From assembly GCF_002783505.1 (NCBI RefSeq), contig NZ_PFGL01000001.1:1-64000 (forward strand): a stretch of 64,000 nt of DNA, given 5' to 3'. Each line of letters opens with the position of its first letter. Position 1 is the first letter of the stretch. The stretch is from Shewanella sp. CG12_big_fil_rev_8_21_14_0_65_47_15 (lineage in GTDB: Bacteria > Pseudomonadota > Gammaproteobacteria > Enterobacterales > Shewanellaceae). Shown here piece after piece: positions 50,098-60,138 of this stretch. The position numbers and the translations under genes were made by a program. The notes beneath the pieces were generated by a model. The model saw nothing but the letters and a program-made list of their open reading frames with translations. It was not told the DNA's origin and did not search any database.

Positions 50098-51360
50098 CTA
50101 TTCTGGCATAACTAAGCTTTGTTTACGGCTAAGATGGCTCTTCTGCCACCAGAGGAAAGGGGCCACCAGCAATATCAGCACAAACACATAGGCCATACTC
50201 GCGCCGAGGGCGATACCCAGCGCTAAACAAAAGCCACACCCCAGCACCACTAATGGTAAATTCTGCCTTGGTAATAATTTTGCCGCGGCTAACATCGCCA
50301 TTAAATAGATGATAACAAAAACCCCATTGCTCCAAGCGATCAAATGCTCTAATTCTTGCCCCGTCAGATAGGTCAGCACTATCACGCTCGCCATCACACT
50401 CAGCAATGCCGCTAGGGCCCTAATCGGCACTCCATGGGCATTTTTAACGGCAAAACAGCGGGGTAAAATGCCTTCACGGCTAAAGCTCCAGACCAAGCGT
50501 GCCGCACTTGCCGCATAGACGTTAACCGTCGCAAGGCCGCTTGCAATGCCTAAAACTCCTATCACTTGGGCGCCGTATCCCCCTAATAACGCATCGAATA
50601 CACCAATCATGGCGACACTCTTCTCGGTTGGCACGAGCAAGAGTAGCAATGTGCAAGCGACATAAATCACCCCCACCAGCACAGTGCCCATCATCATCGC
50701 GGGGATCATATCCTGCTGCGGGCGACGAAAATCGTCGGCAAGGTGTGTCATGGCTTCTATACCGAGAAAACTCCAGAAAGCGATACCCGCGGCAATCATC
50801 ACAGTCGGTATTTCAGGCATACCATGGCGGGTAATGGAGGTGAGTAGCCCCTGCTGGAAACTGCTCGCGCCGAACAATATCACTACCACGGCAACAATAC
50901 AGAGAGTTAAGGCAAACTGCAGCTTAGCCGACACTTGGATCCCACGAAGATTAAGCAGAAATAGCCCCAGTATCACTAGGATTTCGGCGCCGACCTGGGA
51001 CCAGCCTTCGAGGGGGATAAGCGCATTAACAAATTGAAATGTCATCAAAATGGCAGCCGGAGCCCCCATAGGAACTACCAGTAAAAAAATTAACCCTATG
51101 GTACGGCCCGCGGTGCGGCCAAAGGCTTTTTCGACAAAGTAAGCGGGCCCAGCAGCATGGGGGAATACACTGGCTAAACGTCCAAATACCAGTGCAACGG
51201 GAATAATGGCTAACGTCAGCAATAACCATGCGACAAGTGCACCCGAGTGGGCCTTCTCGATAGTCATCTGCGGTAAAATAAACACTCCTGTGCCCAGCAA
51301 AGTGGTGGCCATTAAGCCCGCGCCTTGCCAACGCCCTATAGTTCCGCTATTTGGATTCAT
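50098..51360 (-). CDS. yjeH: YjeH-like amino-acid exporter (APC superfamily)
   Basis: A 420-residue, 12-TM APC-superfamily permease closest in pattern to E. coli YjeH, the L-methionine/branched-chain amino-acid exporter. Diagnostic pieces are GAGLMATTLLGTGVFILPQ at TM1 and GPAYFVEKAFGRTAGRTIGL after TM2. The substrate is inferred from family. It is divergent from an Lrp/AsnC gene whose product probably senses the amino acid and controls export, an arrangement common for such pumps. Confidence 0.88.
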   Translation of the reverse strand: MNPNSGTIGRWQGAGLMATTLLGTGVFILPQMTIEKAHSGALVAWLLLTLAIIPVALVFGRLASVFPHAAGPAYFVEKAFGRTAGRTIGLIFLLVVPMGAPAAILMTFQFVNALIPLEGWSQVGAEILVILGLFLLNLRGIQVSAKLQFALTLCIVAVVVILFGASSFQQGLLTSITRHGMPEIPTVMIAAGIAFWSFLGIEAMTHLADDFRRPQQDMIPAMMMGTVLVGVIYVACTLLLLLVPTEKSVAMIGVFDALLGGYGAQVIGVLGIASGLATVNVYAASAARLVWSFSREGILPRCFAVKNAHGVPIRALAALLSVMASVIVLTYLTGQELEHLIAWSNGVFVIIYLMAMLAAAKLLPRQNLPLVVLGCGFCLALGIALGASMAYVFVLILLVAPFLWWQKSHLSRKQSLVMPE

Positions 51361-51595
51361 CTGCTAATATTCTGTGGTTTTAGAGCCATCAGTATAGTGA
51401 AATTTTGCCCCACAATCTGCCGTCATTTTCAGCGTTCTTGGTATTCAATACAGGCAAAATGCCGGATAATTAGCGTATTTCCGTCATATTGACTGTGACG
51501 CCTAAAAAATCCGCAGGGTTAGCCAATACTCTGACTTTATAACCCTATGGATTTTAAGATGTTAACCTACGCCCTCGCCACCCTAGGAGCCTAAC

Positions 51596-52027
51596 TTGGA
51601 TAAGTTCGATACCGCTATTGTTAACAGCTTACGTCAAGATGCACGCCAAAGCGTGTCGCGCATTGCCGAACAAGTCAATCTGTCCCGCAGCGCCGTTGCC
51701 GAGCGGATCAAAAAACTGGAGCAAACTGGGGTGATACGGGGCTACCAAGTATTACTCAGCGAATCTCAAAAAGAAGGTGTTTCTGCATATTTTGAGATCC
51801 AACACCAATGCCCACGTTGCGCCGATGTGGTGCCCGTATTTCAGGCTATTCCAGAGGTGATCACTTGTCGTGGGATTTCTGGGGAGATGGATTTGCTCGT
51901 CTATGTCCACGCACCCTCGATGCGACGCTTGCACGAGATCCGTGAATATATTGACACCCATACGGATATCATCAAGATAAAAACCCATGTGGTGATGAGC
52001 GAGTGGATCAATAATTTGGGGGAGTAA
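51596..52027 (+). CDS. Lrp/AsnC-family regulator, divergent from YjeH-like exporter
   Basis: A 143-residue Lrp-type regulator. HTH at about residues 8-50 (DARQSVSRIAEQVNLSRSAVAERIKKLE), then the RAM ligand/dimer domain, here with CPRCADVVPVFQAIPEVITCRGISGEMDLL. The start is TTG (MDKFDTA) with AGGAGC ahead. Head-to-head with yjeH, 235 bp apart; likely an amino-acid-responsive switch for export. Confidence 0.9.
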   Translation: MDKFDTAIVNSLRQDARQSVSRIAEQVNLSRSAVAERIKKLEQTGVIRGYQVLLSESQKEGVSAYFEIQHQCPRCADVVPVFQAIPEVITCRGISGEMDLLVYVHAPSMRRLHEIREYIDTHTDIIKIKTHVVMSEWINNLGE

Positions 52028-52309
52028 AGCTAAATCGAGTCGCCCCCAAACAAGAAACGCCACCCCTAAGGAATAAAGGTGGCGAGGCCCTTGTGGAGGC
52101 AGGGCAAAATACCTAAGTGTCAAATGTGGCCTCCTTTCCCAGCGACCTCCCTGTTACAGCGGACAGTGACAAGATAATCAACCCTCAATAACTCAGCCAA
52201 TGCTATTGAGAGTGCTATCTCACAGCGTTTCCTTAGACACTGCTTTTCACTACCCACCGATATCCTACACACTCGTATTCATTTGCTTGTAAACACTTTT
52301 CCTCTTTTT
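52028..52309. other. Intergenic region between lrp and the NrfBCD-like operon
   Basis: No gene. A 7-bp inverted repeat CGCCACC / GGTGGCG (52058-52064, 52078-52084) lies 30 bp after the lrp stop; it has no T run and could be a weak terminator. The region downstream holds the 3' end side of the leftward nrf-like transcript. Confidence 0.35.
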
Positions 52310-53251
52310 TTAGGCGACCGTCATCTGGCCGGTGTAGAGGATAAAGTTCCGTAAAAGTAACACACCTATCAGACTCAAACACGCGGTTCCCGCCACATAG
52401 GCCCATTTACGCTTCGAGGTTGCCGTCATAAACAAGTTCATCGCAAGCGGCCCAGACAAACCAAGACCCACTATGCCTATCCAGAATATCCAGCCCCAGA
52501 AGCCATATCCTATGGCATTGAAGGTGGCTAGTTTACTTTGGCCGCCGGATAGCACCAGCCCCATAAAGAAGGTGAAAATCAGCACTATTTCTACCAAAAT
52601 CAGCGGGATTTCTACTCTATGGATAAAGTGGACCTCCTTAGCGTTGGGGTTACCATTGAGTAGCACACCGCCCAGTAGGGATGATGCCGCCCCCGAAGAC
52701 AGCCCCGATGCCAAAAACAGCAGTGGCAACACAGGGTTTTTCAACATAGGGTAACCAGGAAGGGCCGACAGCAGGAATCCCGTATACGCCCCTAACGCGA
52801 GGGAAAAGATCACCAATAGCCCTGTTATGGTTGCCTCAAAGCGGGCTAAAAACGCCGTTAGCTTAAGCACTATTGGGAAGCGATTCTCACACCAAGCATC
52901 GATAGGTTTGCGGAAAATAAGACCGATCCACATAAACATAAACACTTGGTAAATCAGTAGAATAAGCACACCCATCGACATCACAGACGTTGGATTATAA
53001 AACACCAAAATCTTCCAGAAATCGAATGGCTTAGTCAAATCCAGTACGAGAATGCCAAGCCCAGCCATCACGGCCACGGGTGCAACAATGCAAGCCGCCT
53101 GCACAAAGCCAGACTGATAGGCATTATGTTTAAGCACAAAATGTTTGAGTAATACCGCAAAGAACATGGCACCCGCGGATGCACCTGCTAAAAACAGGTA
53201 AATCGCAATCGGCCAATGCCAGACTAAAGTATCAAAATGTAGGGCGCTCAT
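52310..53251 (-). CDS. NrfD-like quinol-interacting membrane protein
   Basis: A 313-residue integral membrane protein of the NrfD/PsrC family with eight or more TM helices. It starts MSALHFDTLVWHWPIAIYLF and contains FLAGASAGAMFFAVLL. It exchanges electrons between menaquinol and the adjacent ferredoxin-like subunit, without haem. Its start overlaps the stop of the NrfC-like gene (ATGA). Last gene of the nrfB-nrfC-nrfD-like operon; no nrfA catalytic gene is present in the window. Confidence 0.9.
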   Translation of the reverse strand: MSALHFDTLVWHWPIAIYLFLAGASAGAMFFAVLLKHFVLKHNAYQSGFVQAACIVAPVAVMAGLGILVLDLTKPFDFWKILVFYNPTSVMSMGVLILLIYQVFMFMWIGLIFRKPIDAWCENRFPIVLKLTAFLARFEATITGLLVIFSLALGAYTGFLLSALPGYPMLKNPVLPLLFLASGLSSGAASSLLGGVLLNGNPNAKEVHFIHRVEIPLILVEIVLIFTFFMGLVLSGGQSKLATFNAIGYGFWGWIFWIGIVGLGLSGPLAMNLFMTATSKRKWAYVAGTACLSLIGVLLLRNFILYTGQMTVA

Positions 53252-53934
53252 ATTGTCACCTCCCCTGATTTAGCCACGATTCGGAACAACTTAGGCCGAG
53301 TACCGAGATCTACCTTAGCGCGTTGGGTCGGATTGGCCTTAAGCACTTGCACCACCTCAGAGGTCGGATCCTTTAGATTGCCAAACACTAATGCCTTAGT
53401 CGGACAGGCTGCCACACAGGCGGGTTGTTTCCCCTGGGCAAGGTTAGTCTCACGGCAGAAGTCACACTTATCCGCCGCATGGGTGACGGGATTGATAAAG
53501 CGAACTTTGTATGGGCAGGCCGCAATACAATATTGGCAACCCACACATTTCCATGAGTCCACAGAAACAATCCCCGTTTCCTTATCGATAAAGGCGGCAC
53601 CGGTCGGGCACACATTGACACAGGGCGCATCCTCACAGTGTTGGCAGGATTTACGGCTGAAATGGTAATACTGATCAGGGTATTCACCAAAGGGACCAGT
53701 TTGCTCTATCTTGACCCGTGAAACACCCTCTGGCACATGGTTAGTTTCGCGGCATGCCACCTCACAGGCTCGACAACCAATGCACTTAGTTTCATCGTGG
53801 ATGAGCGCATATTTCACATTGGGCTGCGCCTTCACTTCACCCGTAGCATTCACTGTGGCGAGCAGTGTTGCACCAGAAGCGCCGGCTAATAAGGCACAAG
53901 TGCCTTTTAGAAATCTTCTTTTTGAATTTTCCAT
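53248..53934 (-). CDS. NrfC-like four-cluster ferredoxin subunit
   Basis: A 228-residue electron-transfer subunit. Tat-like leader SKRRFLKGTCALLAG, then four [4Fe-4S] motifs: CIGCRACEVACRETN, CQHCEDAPCVNVCP, CVGCQYCIAACPYK and CDFC/CVAACPTKAL. It links the NrfD-like quinol protein to a periplasmic cytochrome. Start ATG 53934 after AGGAGTAAGGTT; the extension to 53979 is rejected because it overlaps the cytochrome gene. Second in the operon. Confidence 0.92.
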   Translation of the reverse strand: MENSKRRFLKGTCALLAGASGATLLATVNATGEVKAQPNVKYALIHDETKCIGCRACEVACRETNHVPEGVSRVKIEQTGPFGEYPDQYYHFSRKSCQHCEDAPCVNVCPTGAAFIDKETGIVSVDSWKCVGCQYCIAACPYKVRFINPVTHAADKCDFCRETNLAQGKQPACVAACPTKALVFGNLKDPTSEVVQVLKANPTQRAKVDLGTRPKLFRIVAKSGEVTI

Positions 53935-53938
53935 AACC

Positions 53939-54403
53939 TTACTCCTGCTGGCCTGTATGGCAATTGCGGCACAGCTCACTGCGAACTTTTGGCGTCATAT
54001 CGGCCATAGGTTCAGTTGGACTATGTAATTTATGGCAGGCAGCACAGGGCACCTTTTTAGCATGTACATTATGTGTCCAATCTGCATCACTGAGTTTTTT
54101 CTTGGTGTGACACTTTTGACACACCCCAAGCTGTACTGGGAGTTCTGACCCATCTTGCATACCAAAGACCACGAGGTCATTGGGTTTTTTAGGGTGGTCA
54201 CCCTTTTCTCCATGACAGCTGGAACAGGTCATTTTCATCGCATCTTGGCCGTGATGCCCTAACATTTGACCGTTACGCTTATGACACTTCATACAAGTAT
54301 CACTGTTGATTTGATTGGCTGGCTCAGCACTCGTTGCGGCAAAACTCAACAGTAATGCTGCAAGACCTAAGCGTAACGACCACAGCCATTGTCTTGTCGA
54401 CAT
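53939..54403 (-). CDS. NrfB-like pentahaem cytochrome c
   Basis: A 154-residue periplasmic cytochrome with a signal peptide (residues about 1-28). Five CxxCH haem sites are present: C37MKCH, C60SSCH, C95QKCH, C120AACH and C145RNCH. This is the layout of NrfB, the electron donor to nitrite reductase NrfA. It is first in the operon with the NrfC- and NrfD-like genes, four bases apart. The terminal acceptor protein is not encoded here. Confidence 0.92.
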   Translation of the reverse strand: MSTRQWLWSLRLGLAALLLSFAATSAEPANQINSDTCMKCHKRNGQMLGHHGQDAMKMTCSSCHGEKGDHPKKPNDLVVFGMQDGSELPVQLGVCQKCHTKKKLSDADWTHNVHAKKVPCAACHKLHSPTEPMADMTPKVRSELCRNCHTGQQE

Positions 54404-54483
54404 AGGAAGTCCTCACATTTGTCTATAGGGGGAAGTAGAGGGGAGAGTCAGGGTTCGGAATCCTCCGAACCCGACGGTCGCGA

Positions 54484-54957
54484 TCAGACGGCTAACGCTT
54501 GCTTTAGACTTTGAGGATCCCACTGTTTGTGCTGATTCATTTCAATAAAACCAATATTGAACTTGCTAAACAGTTTCTTCAGTGGTGAGTTGGTCTCTTT
54601 GCCAAAATCACTGATCACCATTTTCACTTCTGATGAGTCGTGGTCAATCAACACATAGTCGAGTCGACATTCATGACTTAAATCAGCATCATGCTGGTCC
54701 ATGTCAAATACAGTGTCTAATGGGACATTACAGCAAACATCGTATTTACCTTCGACAACAGTCTTTAGTGATTTAAAAAAGTTGAAACTTTGCTTATCAA
54801 ATAACACTGGTTTAAGTTTCATTTCATGATGTGCTTCATCAGGATCTGCTCTAAAAAACTTAATGCAAGTCATGACAAACATAACAAACACGAAAGGTAC
54901 AGCAACGAATAGTACGAAGTACATAAACGCATAGCTGAGAATGACTGAAGTATTCAT
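54484..54957 (-). CDS. DUF2726 membrane-anchored protein
   Basis: A 157-residue protein: N-terminal TM anchor (ILSYAFMYFVLFVAVPFVFV), then a DUF2726-type domain (KPVLFDKQSFNFFKSLKTVV) with a core that resembles restriction-endonuclease-like folds (LDYVLIDHDSSEVKMVISDF: possible D...E-x-K-like remnant). The membrane anchor argues for a non-nuclease role. GGAGG lies at ideal distance from ATG 54957. It is 81 bp upstream of the NrfB-like cytochrome in the same direction and may be the first gene of that transcript. Confidence 0.75.
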   Translation of the reverse strand: MNTSVILSYAFMYFVLFVAVPFVFVMFVMTCIKFFRADPDEAHHEMKLKPVLFDKQSFNFFKSLKTVVEGKYDVCCNVPLDTVFDMDQHDADLSHECRLDYVLIDHDSSEVKMVISDFGKETNSPLKKLFSKFNIGFIEMNQHKQWDPQSLKQALAV

Positions 54958-55368
54958 ATACGCCTCCAAAAACTAATTTATATTTTTGTTATCTCCTTTA
55001 AAGCAACTTCAGTATTATTGGTAATCACTTTTATTTTTTTGACATCCGTCACACTTGCAAATAGCAATTTAAACATAAACAATAGGTTAAGACTTAAGAC
55101 ACATTGCTACTTAACGCAAATCTTAAATGCACATATTGATATCTGTTAATCCTAAGAATGAAATTCACATAGTTAAATATTAGAAAGAGAAATTTCAAAT
55201 TAGCCTAAAACAACTTTTAAAATATAAAAAACAAAAATTAAAACATCAGATTCCAGACGGATAAATATAAGATCCTAAACTTGGGATATGATTCACATTA
55301 CCCTCATTATTTAACACTATACTTAGTTGCAAATTAACGTATTCACTCAATATTAAGGAATATAAAAA
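54958..55368. promoter_or_regulatory. Divergent AT-rich promoter region, DUF2726/nrf-like operon and LysR gene
   Basis: 411 bp without a gene, distinctly AT-rich. It should contain the promoters of the leftward DUF2726-NrfBCD operon and of the rightward LysR gene. LysR operators of the T-N11-A type are possible but not unique by eye. Confidence 0.5.
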
Positions 55369-56337
55369 ATGCATATTAGCAACATGGATTGCCTCGATAT
55401 TCTGAGTTTGAAAATACTTGTTTCATTATATGAAAATAAGTCTGCAACCTATGTATCTAAGGCACTTGACATCCCAGCCCCTAAAATAAGCCGCAGCCTT
55501 AAAAATCTGCGGGAAGTCTTTGGTGATGAATTATTTATTCGGCGCAAATACGGCTTATTCCCAAATGAGTTTGCAACCCATTTATATCCAATCGCAAAAG
55601 AAACCATTGAGTGCACAGATAAATTTCAGAAAGTACGCGCCGCCAATACCCGCCAGGTAAAAACCCATGTTGAAATTGCCGCGCCGGGATTAATCGCCTA
55701 TGCCTTCCCTAAGGCTCTGATGCAGGCGATTAAAGAAGAACAGAAACAAATGCATATCAACATTACCCCTTGGTCAATGCATACCACCCAGGACATTATC
55801 AATGGCGACACTACCTTAGGCATTTGCTGTAACAAGAGTACCGCCGACGTTGCCGCCTTTGGCGATAAACTGCTGACAACCACGTTGCACCACATGGATA
55901 AGGTTTACCTTATCGCTAGCCGTAATCACCCGATCTTTAAACGGGAAATTACCCTAGAGACCATTGCAGAGTATCCCTATGTGAATACCGATTTTGGTAG
56001 TCCAAGTGCTAAACCCAGCCCATACCAAGAGTTTTGCATCAATAATGGCATCAAACTCAATACTGAAATTACCATTACCAGTATTTCAAGTTTGTTTGAA
56101 TACCTAGGGGAAAGCCAAACGATATCCCTATTACCCTATAGAGTTGTCTATGAAATGGTGAGTGACATCCCTGAATTACACACCTGCCAATTGTCGCAAC
56201 TCGAGGCGGAACGCCTATACGCCAATACAGAGGTGCCAACTATTTTCCTTGTCCAAAAGAACCTACCCAATAAGGTCAATGATGATCTGACGTGGCTAAG
56301 TGGGCAGATTAAGAAAATCGTCGATAACATCATCTAG
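55369..56337 (+). CDS. LysR-family regulator, divergent from the NrfBCD-like operon
   Basis: A 322-residue LTTR. HTH at residues about 8-65 (YENKSATYVSKALDIPAPKISRSLKNLREVFGDELF), effector domain after about 95 (THVEIAAPGLIAYAFPKALM). AAGGA lies about 10 bases before ATG. Head-to-head with the DUF2726/Nrf-like genes, which it probably regulates; its inducer is unknown. Confidence 0.88.
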   Translation: MHISNMDCLDILSLKILVSLYENKSATYVSKALDIPAPKISRSLKNLREVFGDELFIRRKYGLFPNEFATHLYPIAKETIECTDKFQKVRAANTRQVKTHVEIAAPGLIAYAFPKALMQAIKEEQKQMHINITPWSMHTTQDIINGDTTLGICCNKSTADVAAFGDKLLTTTLHHMDKVYLIASRNHPIFKREITLETIAEYPYVNTDFGSPSAKPSPYQEFCINNGIKLNTEITITSISSLFEYLGESQTISLLPYRVVYEMVSDIPELHTCQLSQLEAERLYANTEVPTIFLVQKNLPNKVNDDLTWLSGQIKKIVDNII

Positions 56338-56505
56338 CTAAACCTTAGGTTGTAGCGACTCATCACACTCGAGGTGACAGGCATACCTTGCCTTAGCTTA
56401 GGCTCCACCTCACATCCTATGTGCCTGAGATTTGTTAACCCAAGCATACATCTTAGGGCATAAACGCGTTACACTAAGCCCATCTTTATCCTGATAGATT
56501 TAGCT

Positions 56506-58227
56506 ATGCGGACCGAAAATACAGCCACACTCAATCTTATTTGGGGCGCACTTATTCTTGAGGAACTGGCACGGCTAGGGGTGCAGCATATATGCATGGC
56601 ACCCGGCTCCCGCTCAACACCATTAACCCTCGCAGCGGCAAAACAAACCAAGCTTAAACGCCATTTACATTTCGATGAACGTGGACTCGGCTTTATGGCT
56701 TTGGGTCTGGCAAAGGCCAGCCGTGCCCCGGTTGCCATCATTACCACCTCTGGCACTGCGGTGGCAAACCTGTATCCCGCGATTGTTGAAGCTTGGCTGA
56801 CCCATGTGCCTTTAATCGTCTTAAGTGGCGATCGGCCGCCCGAGTTACTGGATTGCGGGGCCAATCAGGCTATAGTCCAACCGGGTATTTTCGCTAATTA
56901 CGCCAAGCAAGTGAATTTGCCCACACCGGATGCCCATATTGCACCACAGGCCCTATTAACGACAGTGGATGAAGCCGTCGCCAATCAAACTCGCCCAGTG
57001 CACTTTAACTGCATGTACCGTGAGCCTTTGTACCCGAGTGAGCTAAATGCGATGCTCCTCGATGCCGACTCGCCCTATCTCAGGCCATTACACACTTGGC
57101 TACAATTGGCGCGCCCTTACACTCAATATGGCAAATGCCGTCAAGTCAGCAGCCCGAGTGACGATGCCATTATGCGCTTTGTCCATGGCAAGGGGGTTAT
57201 CGTCGCGGGCACATTAACCCCCGAGCAGGATCCTGAGCAGTTGATTGCACTATCGCAGAAAATCGGTTGGCCTTTGCTCACCGATGCACAATCACAACTG
57301 CGCCAACATCCCGCCGTCATTGGCAATATCGATCAATTGCTGCAGCATCCTAAGGCGCGCAATTTATTGCAGGAAGCGGATCGCGTACTGGTGTTCGGTG
57401 GCCGCTTACTGTCTAAGCGCTTGATCAGCTATCTGGCCGAGCAAAATTGGCACAGTTACTGGCAAGTTTTACCCGAGCAGGACAGGCTAGATCCCAGCCA
57501 CAATGCTAAACATATTTGGCATGCCAATGCGGCACAATTTGCCATATTAAACTGGTATCGCTCCTCCTCGGCAAACTGGGCGAATACGTTAATCACCTAT
57601 AATGATGAATTACATAACTTATTTATCCGCAATATCGATCAAGGGGAATTTGGTGAAGCCCAGGTGGTGCGCGCCATCGCCAACACTCGCCCACTAGAAC
57701 AACAACTGTTTATCGGTAATAGTCTGCCGGTTCGCTTATACGACATGTACGCTCCAGTGAGTTGTTGCACCACCACGACTTTTACTAATCGCGGCGCCTC
57801 GGGCATCGATGGCCTACTCGCGACGGCCTGCGGTATTGCTGCCCACGAGGGCAAGCCGACTAGTTTGATCATTGGTGATTTATCCCAATTACACGATCTT
57901 AATTCGCTGGCCATCGCCAAGAGCCTATCCAGCCCGCTGGTGATCGTTATCCTCAATAATGATGGCGGCAATATTTTTAATCTATTGCCCGTACCCAATG
58001 AACAAGTGCGCAGTGATTATTACCGCTTAAGCCACGGCTTAGAATTCGGTTATGCGGCGGCAATGTTTAATCTTCCCTATAATCAAGTGGATAATCTGGC
58101 GGATTTTCAGGATAGCTATAATGAAGCGCTGGATTTTCAAGGCGCTTCGATCATCGAAGTCAGTGTGAGTCAAACCCAAGCCAGCGACCAAATCGCCGCG
58201 CTCAACCTGTGGGTGAAACAAAGCTAA
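56506..58227 (+). CDS. menD: MenD, SEPHCHC synthase
   Basis: A 573-residue thiamine-diphosphate enzyme that joins isochorismate and 2-oxoglutarate to make SEPHCHC, the first committed step to menaquinone. Key elements: [16 protein letters not shown] (substrate loop), catalytic Glu58 in FDERGLGF, and the ThDP/Mg motif [15 protein letters not shown]...NNDGGNIFN (about 465-500). Its stop overlaps the menH start in TAATG. No menF or menB is adjacent, so isochorismate synthase and DHNA-CoA synthase lie elsewhere. Confidence 0.97.
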   Translation: MRTENTATLNLIWGALILEELARLGVQHICMAPGSRSTPLTLAAAKQTKLKRHLHFDERGLGFMALGLAKASRAPVAIITTSGTAVANLYPAIVEAWLTHVPLIVLSGDRPPELLDCGANQAIVQPGIFANYAKQVNLPTPDAHIAPQALLTTVDEAVANQTRPVHFNCMYREPLYPSELNAMLLDADSPYLRPLHTWLQLARPYTQYGKCRQVSSPSDDAIMRFVHGKGVIVAGTLTPEQDPEQLIALSQKIGWPLLTDAQSQLRQHPAVIGNIDQLLQHPKARNLLQEADRVLVFGGRLLSKRLISYLAEQNWHSYWQVLPEQDRLDPSHNAKHIWHANAAQFAILNWYRSSSANWANTLITYNDELHNLFIRNIDQGEFGEAQVVRAIANTRPLEQQLFIGNSLPVRLYDMYAPVSCCTTTTFTNRGASGIDGLLATACGIAAHEGKPTSLIIGDLSQLHDLNSLAIAKSLSSPLVIVILNNDGGNIFNLLPVPNEQVRSDYYRLSHGLEFGYAAAMFNLPYNQVDNLADFQDSYNEALDFQGASIIEVSVSQTQASDQIAALNLWVKQS

Positions 58228-59015
58228 TGCCGACCTTAGCCCGTTACGGTGAAACAACCCTGCCGACCTTAGTGCTACTGCATGGCTTTTTAGGCACTAA
58301 GGCCGACTGGTTGCCGCTAATGCCCAAGCTCAGCCAGCACTTCCATTGTGTATGCCTAGATCTAGCGGGCCATGGGGATAATCAAGCTAGCATCACGGCA
58401 GAAATGGAGGATGGTTCTAGTTTTTGTGTCCAAGATATTATCGCCAAGCTCGATAGGCTTAACATTAGTCAGTTCCACCTCTACGGTTATTCCCTCGGGG
58501 GCCGCATTGCTTTGCATCTTGCGAAGGCTCATCCCCAGCGATTACTGAGTTTACTGCTTGAGTCCTGTCATCCTGGACTTAACGATCTGCAGGAAAAAGC
58601 CGCACGAATCAAAAATGATACCTTGTGGGCCGAGCGTTTACTTAAGCTTAGTAGCATAGATTTTTTAAATTTATGGTATCAGCAACCCGTGTTTACCGAT
58701 ATGACTGCAGCCAAACGTAAAACAGTGGTCGAGAGACGAGCAGCCATGTTAGATCTGCATCCTAAACAGATGCTTAAAGAAGTATTCTTAGCCACCTCAC
58801 TCGCACGCCAAGCCTCTCTGTGGGATGTGCCTTCGCAACTTGCCTGTGAATGCCATTTCTTTGCGGGCAGTCAAGATGCCAAGTTCCACGCCCTCGCCCA
58901 AGAGTGGCAATTGCACGCGCCTATTCTCATCCACAGCATTAACGGCGCCGGACACAACATACACCAAGCCGCTGCCGAGGCATTAACCTCAACAATACTT
59001 AAGCTGCTAGGGTAA
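58227..59015 (+). CDS. menH: MenH, SHCHC synthase
   Basis: A 262-residue alpha/beta-hydrolase that eliminates pyruvate from SEPHCHC to give SHCHC. Nucleophile Ser89 in GYSLGG, oxyanion LLHGFLGTKADW, Asp in AGSQDAKF and His in GAGHNIHQ near residue 243. Start taken at ATG 58227, one base inside the menD stop (TAATG), giving the normal family length; an upstream in-frame GTG at 58209 is less likely. Confidence 0.93.
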   Translation: MPTLARYGETTLPTLVLLHGFLGTKADWLPLMPKLSQHFHCVCLDLAGHGDNQASITAEMEDGSSFCVQDIIAKLDRLNISQFHLYGYSLGGRIALHLAKAHPQRLLSLLLESCHPGLNDLQEKAARIKNDTLWAERLLKLSSIDFLNLWYQQPVFTDMTAAKRKTVVERRAAMLDLHPKQMLKEVFLATSLARQASLWDVPSQLACECHFFAGSQDAKFHALAQEWQLHAPILIHSINGAGHNIHQAAAEALTSTILKLLG

Positions 59016-59042
59016 ATACCTGAATTAAAATGTAGGAAATAT

Positions 59043-60137
59043 ATGATCTTAACTTCGCTTAACCTGTATCAATATCGACTACCACTCGATGTCTTACTGC
59101 CCGTGGGTAAGCAACGCATCGACCACAGGGCCGGATTAGTATTACAGGCAAGCGCCAGCGTCGAAGGGGAACACAGACAAGCCGAAGTTGAAATCGCGCC
59201 ACTCTCTGGCATAGATATCGATGAACAAATCTTAGTCGGATTTAGCCGCGAAACCCTAGCCCAAGTGCAAACGGCGTTAACTGAGTTATTACCCCAACTC
59301 TGTGGCCAACATATCGATGCCCTGTTGGAATGCGCCGAACACAGTCCCTATCCTTCCCTGGCCTTTGGTTTAAGTCTGTTACATGCCAAGTTAATGGGCA
59401 AACTCGACGCGATCCGCCCACAGACTGCCGTAGTCCCTTTGATTTATCACCCAACAGATGTGGGCAAAGACTTACTCGATAGCAAGATCGCCGCCCTTGG
59501 AATGGACATTCATGCGGTGAAAGTCAAAGTCGCCCAAACCTCCATCGAAGATGAGCTGCGTCTGATCTATGGGATTTTAAGCACTCGATCCGATCTAAAA
59601 CTGCGTCTAGATGCCAATCGTGGCTTTACCTTAGAGCAAGCCATCACCTTTGCCGCAAGCCTGCCCCTAGATGCCATAGAATACATTGAGGAACCTTGCC
59701 AAAACCCGCAGGATAACCTGCCGTTTTATCAAGCGATTGGTATGCCCTACGTCCTAGATGAATCCCTTAACGATCCCGATTATCGGTTTGCGATGCAAAA
59801 TGGCCTAGCTGCGCTCGTCATCAAACCTATGTTGCTCGGCACCATAGAAAAGCTCGCCAATTTAATCGATACCGCCCAGAGCTATGGTGTGCGTTGCATT
59901 ATCAGTTCGAGTCTTGAAAGCAGTTTAGGCATTAGCGATCTGGCCCATTTAGCGACGATTCTCACGCCCGATGAGACCCCAGGACTCGATACCCTCAGCG
60001 CCTTTAGCCAAGATTTAATCGTGTCATCGGGCAAGAAGCACTGCCTCACACTGTCGCAACTGGAACCCATTGCACAGTATGCCGTTGATTCAAAATCACA
60101 AAGTGCTCTTTATGCTGCCAAGAGTGAGGAAAGCTAG
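59043..60137 (+). CDS. menC: MenC, o-succinylbenzoate synthase
   Basis: A 364-residue enolase-superfamily enzyme that dehydrates SHCHC to o-succinylbenzoate. Catalytic Lys in VKVKV (K160/K162), metal ligands D190 (RLDAN), E217 (IEEP) and D239 (LDES), and the second Lys K261 in IKPML. All residues intact. Starts 27 bp after menH and ends one base before the menE start codon. Confidence 0.95.
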   Translation: MILTSLNLYQYRLPLDVLLPVGKQRIDHRAGLVLQASASVEGEHRQAEVEIAPLSGIDIDEQILVGFSRETLAQVQTALTELLPQLCGQHIDALLECAEHSPYPSLAFGLSLLHAKLMGKLDAIRPQTAVVPLIYHPTDVGKDLLDSKIAALGMDIHAVKVKVAQTSIEDELRLIYGILSTRSDLKLRLDANRGFTLEQAITFAASLPLDAIEYIEEPCQNPQDNLPFYQAIGMPYVLDESLNDPDYRFAMQNGLAALVIKPMLLGTIEKLANLIDTAQSYGVRCIISSSLESSLGISDLAHLATILTPDETPGLDTLSAFSQDLIVSSGKKHCLTLSQLEPIAQYAVDSKSQSALYAAKSEES

Positions 60138-60138
60138 T

